The notes under the pieces were generated by a model, which worked only from the letters and a program-made list of their open reading frames with translations, was not told the DNA's origin and did no database searches. Shown here piece by piece: positions 1 to 5,287 of a stretch of 19,239 bases of DNA. Both the position numbers and the translations under genes were made by a program. Within the stretch, counting starts at the first letter, position 1. Each line of letters starts with the position of its first letter. The DNA comes from Gp7-AA6 sp036395755. Its GTDB lineage: Bacteria; Acidobacteriota; Thermoanaerobaculia; UBA5066; Gp7-AA6. The stretch lies in assembly GCA_036395755.1 (NCBI GenBank), contig DASWCZ010000044.1, forward strand, positions 1-19,239, in the 5' to 3' direction.

Positions 1-202
1 CGATATTCGGGGCGCAGCCGCCCCGCCGCTTGTCCATCGTATCGACCAGGAAGCTGAGGCTGACCCGGTTCATGTGCTCCGGAAGGAAATGCTCGGTGAA
101 CTTCCCGGGAAACGACATCAGGTAGTCGAATGCGACCGAGCCCGTGACGACGATCCGGCCGGACTCGGGCAGCCCGAGGAAAGGCGCGGCTTCCCCCTTC
201 AC
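1..202 (-). CDS. PfkB-family sugar/nucleoside kinase (adenosine kinase-like), N-terminal part
   Basis: Only the first 67 residues are present; the gene continues past the left edge. Read from the minus strand, the protein opens with a Rossmann-type strand (IVVTGSVAFDYLM, residues 17-29). It then has the lid-like stretch FTEHFLPEHMNRVSLSFLVD and the substrate-binding motif GGCAPNI near residues 61-67. This pattern matches PfkB (ribokinase superfamily) kinases of the adenosine kinase-like group, which phosphorylate nucleosides or sugars with ATP in the cytoplasm. The start is GTG at 202-200, which overlaps the mtnP stop codon in a GTGA; the first internal ATG lies inside the conserved fold, so GTG is preferred. 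Coupling to mtnP suggests purine nucleoside salvage. The exact substrate cannot be told because the catalytic GxGD motif lies outside the window. Confidence 0.82.
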   Translation of the reverse strand, partial: MKGEAAPFLGLPESGRIVVTGSVAFDYLMSFPGKFTEHFLPEHMNRVSLSFLVDTMDKRRGGCAPNI

Positions 203-1056
203 AGGTATTTCCCGACGAGGGGAGCGAGCCGCCGTCGCGTCTCTTCGGAGATCGCGTTTCGATCGGTCAGGATCGCGAACTGGAGCGCGTGGCGGCAGGA
301 GCAGTCCCGGTCAGGGAAAACGCGCGCCACCGCTTCTCGCATCGTCCGCCGGGCCGCGTCCGAGTTCTCCCCGAGAATGGCGATCACCGTCTCGACCGAG
401 ACCGCCTGCTCGGTCTCGCGCCAGGCGTCGTAGTCGGTCACCAGCGCGAGCGTCGCGTAGCAGATCTCCGCCTCGCGCGCGAGCTTCGCCTCGGTCAGGT
501 TCGTCATCCCGACGACGTCGGCGCCCCAGGAGCGGTACAGGAGCGACTCCGCCCGTGTCGAGAACTGCGGTCCCTCCATGCAGACGTAGGTCGCGCCGCG
601 CCGCGCCGGCAGATTCGCGGCGTCGGCGGCCTCCTCGAGCGCGCGGGCGAGACTCGGGCAAACCGGCTCCGCGAAGGAGACGTGCGCGACGAGGCCGTCG
701 CCGAAAAACGTGTCGGGCCGGTGACGCGTCCGGTCGATGAACTGATCGGGGATCACGGCCCGGCGCGGCGCGTCTTCCTCCCGGAGGCTGCCGACCGCCG
801 ACGCGGACAGGAGCGCATCGCAGCCGAGCGTCTTGAAGCCCCAGACGTTCGCGCGGTAGTTGATCTCGCTCGGAGAGAGAGAGTGTCCCCGGCCGTGCCG
901 GGAGAGAAACGCCACGGGAACTCCGGAGAGCGTGCCGGTGAAATAGGAATCGGAGGGCGGACCGAAGGGGGTTTCCAGGTTTTCTTCGCGCAACCCCTCG
1001 ATCGCTTCGAGATCGTAGACGCCGCTCCCTCCGATGAGGCCCACGGGGACCGTCAG
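199..1056 (-). CDS. mtnP: S-methyl-5'-thioadenosine phosphorylase
   Basis: A 285-residue cytosolic enzyme, the usual family length. It cleaves methylthioadenosine with phosphate to adenine and 5-methylthioribose-1-phosphate. Visible motifs are GLIGGSGVYD (residues 6-15), the phosphate-binding SRHGRGH (52-58), MEGPQFSTRAE (160-170), MTNLTEAKLARE (184-195) and TDYD (207-210). The aspartates of TDYD favour 6-amino purines, as in MTA phosphorylase, over the Asn found in 6-oxopurine PNPs. The start is most likely CTG at 1056-1054: an AGGAGG lies 7 nt upstream, and the CTG overlaps the TGA of the Gfo/Idh gene (CTGA). The alternative GTG at 1044 would be 19 nt from that Shine-Dalgarno. The gene is followed by the kinase gene with a 4-nt overlap. 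Family assignment is strong; adenosine or inosine activity cannot be excluded. Confidence 0.93.
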   Translation of the reverse strand: MTVPVGLIGGSGVYDLEAIEGLREENLETPFGPPSDSYFTGTLSGVPVAFLSRHGRGHSLSPSEINYRANVWGFKTLGCDALLSASAVGSLREEDAPRRAVIPDQFIDRTRHRPDTFFGDGLVAHVSFAEPVCPSLARALEEAADAANLPARRGATYVCMEGPQFSTRAESLLYRSWGADVVGMTNLTEAKLAREAEICYATLALVTDYDAWRETEQAVSVETVIAILGENSDAARRTMREAVARVFPDRDCSCRHALQFAILTDRNAISEETRRRLAPLVGKYL

Positions 1057-2009
1057 ACCGGCGCCTCCTCCAGGGTCACGCGGTGGGTCTCCACGGCCTC
1101 GAGCACCCGCTCGGCGAGGGCGAGCGCGTCGCGCCCGTCCTCGCCGGACACCAGGGGCCGGCTTCCTTCCGCGACGGCGCGCCGGAAGTCCGCGAGCTCG
1201 CGGGAGAGCGGCTCCTCGCGCGATACGGAGACCGGCACCGGCAGGATCTCCGGCCGACCGCTCTCGGAGAGGAGGCGGAACGCCGACACGCTCTGCGCCT
1301 GCATGTCGACCGAGACGTAGATGGAGGGAGCGAACACGCGGCACTTGCGGACCTTTTCGGCCGAGACTCGCGAGGCGGTCAGGTTCGCCACGCAGCCGCC
1401 TTCGAATGCGAGCCGGGCATTCGCGATGTCGAGCTTCTGGGTGAGCACCGGCACGCCGGCCGCGCGAACCTCCCGGACCGGCCGGCCCACGAGGGCGGAG
1501 ACGATTTGGAGATCGTGGATCATGAGATCGAGGACGACGTCCACGTCCAGGCTTCGTGCCGTGAAGACGCCGAGCCGGTGGACCTCGATGAAGCGTGGCG
1601 CCGCGACGAGTTCGAGAGCGGCCTCGATCGCTGGGTTGTAGCGCTCGACGTGTCCCACCTGGAGAACCCGGCCGGCCCGGCGCGCGCGCTGGACAAGGTC
1701 CTCGGCGTGGGCGAGGTCTGCCGCGATCGGCTTCTCGACCAGCACGTGGAGGCCGCGATCCAGGAAGTAGCCGGCGATCTCGGCGTGCGTGACGGTCGGG
1801 GTCGCGACGACGACCGCCTCGGCCTCCTCCGCGATCTGTTCGAAATTGGAGAGAACCCGAAGAGAGAACTCGCGCGCGATCTCCTCGGCCCGCCCCGGAT
1901 GGTGATCGTGCACTCCGACGACCCGGAGCCCGGCGAGCGACGAGGCCACTCTCGCGTGATGGCGTCCGAGGTGGCCGACGCCGACGACGGCGAGACGGAC
2001 TTCTCTCAT
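1053..2009 (-). CDS. Gfo/Idh/MocA-family NAD(P)-dependent oxidoreductase next to lpxA (GnnA-like candidate)
   Basis: A 318-residue protein with an N-terminal Rossmann fold: the GxGxxG motif is GVGHLG (residues 10-15). The family EKP motif is at 92-94, and a catalytic-type histidine sits in DLMIHD (about residue 165). It is a soluble cytosolic dehydrogenase of sugars or sugar nucleotides. It lies directly downstream of lpxA. In Acidithiobacillus the Gfo/Idh enzyme GnnA is encoded beside lpxA and oxidises UDP-GlcNAc at C3 so that a transaminase, GnnB, can make the 3-amino sugar for amide-linked lipid A. That role is possible here, but no gnnB is in the window. The start is ATG at 2009 with AGGA 9 nt upstream; this site lies in the palindromic element. 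The stop overlaps the mtnP start. Family is certain; substrate is inference. Confidence 0.88.
   Translation of the reverse strand: MREVRLAVVGVGHLGRHHARVASSLAGLRVVGVHDHHPGRAEEIAREFSLRVLSNFEQIAEEAEAVVVATPTVTHAEIAGYFLDRGLHVLVEKPIAADLAHAEDLVQRARRAGRVLQVGHVERYNPAIEAALELVAAPRFIEVHRLGVFTARSLDVDVVLDLMIHDLQIVSALVGRPVREVRAAGVPVLTQKLDIANARLAFEGGCVANLTASRVSAEKVRKCRVFAPSIYVSVDMQAQSVSAFRLLSESGRPEILPVPVSVSREEPLSRELADFRRAVAEGSRPLVSGEDGRDALALAERVLEAVETHRVTLEEAPV
1057..1069 (-). promoter_or_regulatory. Shine-Dalgarno that selects the CTG start of mtnP
   Basis: The minus strand reads AGGAGG followed by CGCCGGT and then the CTG codon. The 7-nt spacing is optimal for CTG at 1056 and poor for the only other nearby start, GTG at 1044. 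The site lies inside the 3' end of the upstream Gfo/Idh gene. Confidence 0.6.
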
Positions 2010-2011
2010 GA

Positions 2012-2095
2012 CCGGTCATCCTGAGGCCCGAAGGGCCGAAGGATCCCTTGATTCCAGGGATCCCTCGCCGCCCGATGGCGGCTCGGGATGACCGG
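2012..2095. repeat. Multi-hairpin palindromic intergenic element (REP/BIME-like)
   Basis: The outer arms are CCGGTCATCC at 2012-2021 and its exact reverse complement at 2086-2095. Inside are three further stems: GGCCC/GGGCC at 2025-2029 and 2033-2037, GGATCCCT/AGGGATCC at 2041-2048 and 2056-2063 (7-nt loop), and GCCGCC/GGCGGC at 2067-2072 and 2077-2082. The whole could fold as a cloverleaf on either strand. The GTCATCC...GGATC style of sequence resembles dispersed intergenic repeats of some environmental bacteria. I see no second copy in this window. It fills the lpxA-Gfo/Idh gap and overlaps the Gfo/Idh ribosome-binding site. Confidence 0.75.
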
Positions 2096-2112
2096 GCGCG
2101 TGCGGCGCCCGG
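2092..2112 (-). terminator. GC-rich hairpin immediately after the lpxA stop codon
   Basis: A perfect 8-bp stem, CCGGGCGC at 2092-2099 and GCGCCCGG at 2105-2112, encloses a 5-nt loop. It begins at the base next to the lpxA TGA. There is no T-run after it on the minus strand, so it is not a classical intrinsic terminator. It may stabilise the 3' end or attenuate transcription. It shares bases 2092-2095 with the outer arm of the neighbouring palindromic element, so the two structures cannot form together. Confidence 0.45.
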
Positions 2113-2889
2113 TCACCGGTGGAACCCCCGCTTGCTTTCCCGAATGAACTTGACCAGCTCTTCGACGGCCGGCCCGGAGAGCTCGCTCTCGATTCGTTCG
2201 AGCGCCTGGGTGGTGTTCAGCTTCGATTTCACGAGCAGCCGGTAGGCCCTCTGAAGAGCTTCGATCTCCCCGTCCGGGAACCCCTGGCGCTTCAAGCCGA
2301 TCGTGTTGATCCCGTAAGTCTTCGCGTCGGCGCCGTCGGTCTTGCAGAAGGGGAGAATGTCCTGGCGGCACTGGGTAAACGCCCCGACGAACGCGTGCCG
2401 TCCGATCCGCACGAACTGGTGGACGGCGGTAAAGGCGCCCAGGATCGCTCGATCGCCGACGTCGACGTGCCCGGCCAGCGAGGCGCAGTTCGCGAAGATC
2501 GTCCCCGAGCCGACCCGGTTGTCGTGCGCCACGTGCGAGTAGGCCATGAAGTAGTTGTCGTCGCCGATCACGGTCTCGCCATGCCCGGTCATCGTTCCCC
2601 GGTGGACGGTCGAGAACTCCCGGAAGACGTTGCGGCTGCCGACGTCGAGCTTCGTCTTCTCCCCGTGGTACTTCAGGTCCTGAGGCTCGAATCCGAGCAC
2701 GGCATGCGGAAAGATCCGGTTAGCTTCGCCCAAGGTCGCCGGCCCTTCGATCTGCGCGTGTGATCCGACGGTCGTCCCGCGGCCGAGCTCGACGCCGTCG
2801 CCCACGACGGCGTACGGCTCGATCCGGACCCCTTCCGCGAGCCGCGCGCCGGGAGAGACGACCGCCGACGGGTGAACTTCGACGCTCAC
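2113..2889 (-). CDS. lpxA: UDP-N-acetylglucosamine O-acyltransferase
   Basis: A 258-residue protein (E. coli LpxA has 262) that does the first step of lipid A synthesis: transfer of a 3-hydroxyacyl chain from ACP to the 3-position of UDP-GlcNAc in the cytoplasm. The N-terminal two thirds are left-handed beta-helix hexapeptide repeats from about residue 6 to 185, followed by an alpha-helical tail. The catalytic histidine is H122 in SHVAHD; H141 (LAGHV) and H157 (AVHQF) are also conserved. The position of the E. coli acyl-chain ruler Gly173 is Ala170 here, a small residue, suggesting a fairly long acyl chain (inference). The start is GTG at 2889-2887, overlapping the fabZ stop as GTGA; no clear Shine-Dalgarno is seen, so translation is probably coupled. 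Confidence 0.96.
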   Translation of the reverse strand: MSVEVHPSAVVSPGARLAEGVRIEPYAVVGDGVELGRGTTVGSHAQIEGPATLGEANRIFPHAVLGFEPQDLKYHGEKTKLDVGSRNVFREFSTVHRGTMTGHGETVIGDDNYFMAYSHVAHDNRVGSGTIFANCASLAGHVDVGDRAILGAFTAVHQFVRIGRHAFVGAFTQCRQDILPFCKTDGADAKTYGINTIGLKRQGFPDGEIEALQRAYRLLVKSKLNTTQALERIESELSGPAVEELVKFIRESKRGFHR

Positions 2890-3323
2890 GGACGGTCGAT
2901 GATCGTCGAAAGGAGCTCCGCCTCGGCGGCGAGCACTCCGTCGACCTTCGCGGTTGCCCGACACTTCGAGATCCGCGTTTTGATCGACACCATCTCGACC
3001 TCGATCACGAGCTGGTCTCCGGGGATGACCGGACGGCGGAACTTGCACCGGTCGATGCCGGTCATGTAGATGAGCTTCTTCTCTCTGTCGGGAAGGCTCG
3101 CGAGGAGTCCCACCCCGCCGACCTGCGCCATGGCCTCCACGATGAGCACGCCCGGCATCACGGGGTTGCCCGGGAAGTGGCCCTGGAAGAACTCCTCGTT
3201 GAAGCTGACGTTCTTGATCCCGACGACGCGCTTTCCCTCCTCGACTTCCAGGATGCGGTCCACGAGCAGGAAGGGATAGCGGTGCGGGAGGATCTTCAGG
3301 ATTTCGGTGATTCCGATTTCCAG
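2886..3323 (-). CDS. fabZ: 3-hydroxyacyl-[acyl-carrier-protein] dehydratase
   Basis: A 145-residue hot-dog-fold enzyme (E. coli FabZ has 151) that dehydrates 3-hydroxyacyl-ACP in fatty acid elongation. It thereby competes with LpxA and LpxD for the same acyl-ACP pool, which explains its place between them. The motifs are LPHRYPFLLVDR (residues 12-23), GHFPGNPVMPG (48-58) with catalytic H49, and EAMAQ with catalytic E63. There is no ATG, GTG or TTG at the expected N-terminus. The best start is CTG at 3323-3321, which sits 6 nt after a strong AAGGAGG and gives the normal length. The start lies 28 nt inside the end of lpxD. The gene ends in a 4-nt overlap with lpxA. Confidence 0.94.
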   Translation of the reverse strand: MEIGITEILKILPHRYPFLLVDRILEVEEGKRVVGIKNVSFNEEFFQGHFPGNPVMPGVLIVEAMAQVGGVGLLASLPDREKKLIYMTGIDRCKFRRPVIPGDQLVIEVEMVSIKTRISKCRATAKVDGVLAAEAELLSTIIDRP

Positions 3324-4366
3324 GAGGAGCCTCCTTTCTCGAACCGCGCGAGCCGGCGTTCGAGGTCCTCGAGCCGGCGCGCGAGCTCCGGCAGGCGGGC
3401 CACGATCGCCGCGCGCCTCAGAAAGTCGCGGTGCGGGGCGGCGGGCATTCCGGACACGACGGCGCCGGCCGCGACCGAGCCCGTCACGCCCGCCTGGCCC
3501 GTCGCGATCGCGCCCTTCCCGACGGTGACGTGGTCGTTGACGCCGACCTGGCCGGCGAGCGTCACCCGGTCTTCGAGACGCGCCGACCCGGCGATTCCCG
3601 CCTGACCGCAGAGAATCGCATCCTCTCCCACGACGACGTTGTGGCCGACCTGGACGAGGTTGTCGATCTTCGTTCCCCGCCCGATCCGGGTCTCGCCGAG
3701 CGTGGCCCGGTCGATCGCCGCGTTGGCGCCGATCTCGACGTCGTCGCCGATGCGGACGATCCCGACCTGCGGGATCTTGCGGTGCGCCGTGCCGTCCCAG
3801 AGGTAGCCGAAGCCGTCGGATCCGACCACGGCTCCGGAGTGCAGAATGCATCGCGACCCGATGACGCACCGCTCTTGGACGACGGCGTTCGGATGCAGGA
3901 AGCAGTCGTTTCCGATCTCTGCGCCCTCGCCCACGAACACTCCTTCCGCGATGCGCGTCCGCTGTCCCACCCGCGCTCCGGCGCCGACGGTTGACCCCGC
4001 GGCGATCGAAGCTCCGCGGCCGATCTTCGCGCTCGGATGGACACGAGCCCCGCGCGCGACTCCGGCGGCCGGCCGTCTCACGGGATGGGAGAACTCAAGC
4101 CACCGGGCCAGCGCGAGCGGCGGTGAATCGACGACGACGCAGGGTTTTCCGGCCGCGGCCTCCACCGAAGGAACGAGAAGCGCGCCGGCTCCGCTCGCCG
4201 CGGCGGAACGCCGCTCCCCCGCGACCCAGGAGAGGTCGAGTGGTCCGGCGTCTTCGAGAGATCGGACGGCCGAGAGGGCGAGATCCGGATCGCCCACCAC
4301 GTGCCCCCCGACGGCGACGGCGACCTCGCCGAGCGTGAAGCCCGAAACGCCCGCGGCAAAGCGCAT
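3296..4366 (-). CDS. lpxD: UDP-3-O-(3-hydroxyacyl)glucosamine N-acyltransferase
   Basis: A 356-residue protein (E. coli 341) performing the third step of lipid A synthesis: N-acylation of UDP-3-O-acyl-glucosamine from acyl-ACP in the cytoplasm. An N-terminal uridine-binding domain spans about residues 8-105 (LDLSWVAGE at 43-51). The beta-helix of hexapeptide repeats spans about 108-308, and the C-terminal helix about 313-345 is rich in Arg/Leu/Glu. GSDGFGY (182-188) and the catalytic histidine H242 in VQVGHNVVVG are present. The start is ATG at 4366, with AAGG and GGAG upstream at 6-10 nt. The frame stays open upstream as a very basic stretch, but no start there has a ribosome-binding site. 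The gene overlaps fabZ by 28 nt. Confidence 0.95.
   Translation of the reverse strand: MRFAAGVSGFTLGEVAVAVGGHVVGDPDLALSAVRSLEDAGPLDLSWVAGERRSAAASGAGALLVPSVEAAAGKPCVVVDSPPLALARWLEFSHPVRRPAAGVARGARVHPSAKIGRGASIAAGSTVGAGARVGQRTRIAEGVFVGEGAEIGNDCFLHPNAVVQERCVIGSRCILHSGAVVGSDGFGYLWDGTAHRKIPQVGIVRIGDDVEIGANAAIDRATLGETRIGRGTKIDNLVQVGHNVVVGEDAILCGQAGIAGSARLEDRVTLAGQVGVNDHVTVGKGAIATGQAGVTGSVAAGAVVSGMPAAPHRDFLRRAAIVARLPELARRLEDLERRLARFEKGGSSWKSESPKS
3324..3336 (-). promoter_or_regulatory. Shine-Dalgarno that selects the CTG start of fabZ
   Basis: The minus strand reads AAGGAGG, then CTCCTC, then the CTG codon at 3323. This is a near-perfect anti-16S match at 6-nt spacing, in the 3' end of lpxD. No conventional start codon lies in the right frame within the expected N-terminal region. 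Confidence 0.6.
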
Positions 4367-4468
4367 AGCGGGCCTTCTCCTTCGGCTGACCGGCTTTCGC
4401 GGCCGGGACGCCGGGCGTCTCACCTTCTTCGTCCGGGATTTCACGCGGGTCCGGATGTTACTAAAGCA

Positions 4469-4491
4469 AAGGAGCCCGCGAGGGGCTCCTT
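4469..4491 (-). terminator. Likely intrinsic terminator after ompH
   Basis: A perfect 9-bp stem, AAGGAGCCC at 4469-4477 and GGGCTCCTT at 4483-4491, has a 5-nt loop. On the minus strand it is followed by TGCTTTAGT; with the T's closing the stem this makes an interrupted T-tract. It lies 32 nt past the ompH stop and about 100 nt before the lpxD start. It would separate the ompH message from lpxD, at least in part. Confidence 0.6.
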
Positions 4492-4520
4492 CCGTGTCCC
4501 GGGTCCCCTGTCCCGTGTCC
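4492..4520. repeat. Short imperfect direct repeats (CCGTGTCC / GTCCC units)
   Basis: CCGTGTCC occurs at 4492-4499 and again at 4513-4520, with GGGTCCCCTGTCC between. It looks like a degenerate short tandem array just after the ompH stop codon. No function is evident. The rest of the ompH-lpxD gap (4367-4468) shows nothing I can name with confidence beyond the lpxD ribosome-binding site. Confidence 0.4.
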
Positions 4521-4523
4521 GGT

Positions 4524-5147
4524 CTACGAGGGCTTCTTCGCGGGCGGCTTCGTTGGCGCGGGAGCGGCGGGCGCGGGCGCGGCGCTCTTCGCCGCGGCGG
4601 CAGGCGGCACGGCAACGGTCGTGTTGAAGCGCTTCAGCACGTCATCCGTAATGTCCGCCGCGTCGTCGGCGAAAACGAGGCCGGACTGGAACTTGTTGAA
4701 GATCAGCGTGTATCCCCGCTCCTTGCCGAGCTGCGTGATGATCGGGAACACGCGCTGTTCGAGTTGGGCGAGCTCTTTCTTCTGAGCCTGGTCGAGGTCG
4801 CGGGTCGCCTTCTCCTGGAAGCTCTTGAAGTCGATCGCCTTCTCCTGGTACTGCTTCTGGAGCTGATCCCGCTTTTCGTCGGTCAACGCCTGACCCTGAT
4901 CGGCGAGCTTCTGCTCGAGATCCCGCAGCTCTTTCTGGAGCCGGTCCGCCTCGGCCTTCTTGTCGTCATTGACCTTCTTCACCCGGTTGAAGGCCTCTTT
5001 GCCCAGGGAGGAATCCCGCACCAGACGCTCGACGTCGATGACGGCAACGCGGATCGGCCCGGCCGGCGCGGCGCCGGTCGGAGCGGACTGCGCGCTCACG
5101 ACCGCGGCGAGCGAGGCGGCCAGGAGGGAAAGCACAAGTCGTTTCAT
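4524..5147 (-). CDS. ompH: Skp/OmpH-family periplasmic chaperone
   Basis: A 207-residue secreted protein. An N-terminal signal peptide (MKRLVLSLLAASLAAVVSA) precedes the core. The Skp-like beta strand IRVAVIDVERLVRDS starts near residue 32. A long charged coiled coil covers about residues 52-135 (KKVNDDKKAEADRLQKELRD), and the closing strand is GYTLIFNKFQSGLVFAD (145-161). Skp trimers hold unfolded outer-membrane proteins in the periplasm and hand them to BamA, which is encoded just upstream. The last 28 residues are a low-complexity Ala/Pro/Lys tail, which is unusual for Skp and could bind peptidoglycan or the envelope (inference). The start is ATG at 5147, with AAGGAG 7 nt upstream. A promoter-like sequence and a downstream terminator suggest it can be transcribed alone. 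Confidence 0.92.
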   Translation of the reverse strand: MKRLVLSLLAASLAAVVSAQSAPTGAAPAGPIRVAVIDVERLVRDSSLGKEAFNRVKKVNDDKKAEADRLQKELRDLEQKLADQGQALTDEKRDQLQKQYQEKAIDFKSFQEKATRDLDQAQKKELAQLEQRVFPIITQLGKERGYTLIFNKFQSGLVFADDAADITDDVLKRFNTTVAVPPAAAAKSAAPAPAAPAPTKPPAKKPS

Positions 5148-5176
5148 TCGAGGACTCCTTCTCACGAAAACTGCGG

Positions 5177-5203
5177 ATAGTAGCAATTTCCTGGGCGAGA
5201 CAA
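5177..5203 (-). promoter_or_regulatory. Possible promoter of ompH
   Basis: On the minus strand there is a TTGTCT hexamer (5203-5198), then 15 nt, then TACTAT (5182-5177). Read with TATCCG as the -10, the spacing is 18 nt. The predicted transcript start is about 22 nt before the ompH ATG, leaving room for its strong ribosome-binding site. This local AT-rich patch stands out from the GC-rich surroundings. It is a pattern match only. Confidence 0.4.
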
Positions 5204-5209
5204 CAGATG

Positions 5210-5276
5210 TGCCGGAGCCGGCATTTCCGACTGGCCGGACCTGAATAAGGATGCGGGTGCAGGTCCGCAGGACCTG
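5210..5276. other. bamA-ompH gap with two hairpins
   Basis: Two short perfect palindromes lie between the bamA stop and the ompH promoter: CAGGTCC/GGACCTG at 5260-5266 and 5270-5276, and TGCCGG/CCGGCA at 5210-5215 and 5218-5223. Neither is followed by a T-run on the minus strand. They may act as weak terminators or as RNA stabilisers after bamA. Confidence 0.35.
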
Positions 5277-5287
5277 TCCCCGCAACA

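Noticed and set aside
4367..4441. N-terminal basic extension of LpxD
   Set aside because: The frame is open and very Arg/Lys-rich, but no start codon with a ribosome-binding site is found, while ATG at 4366 has one and matches the family N-terminus.
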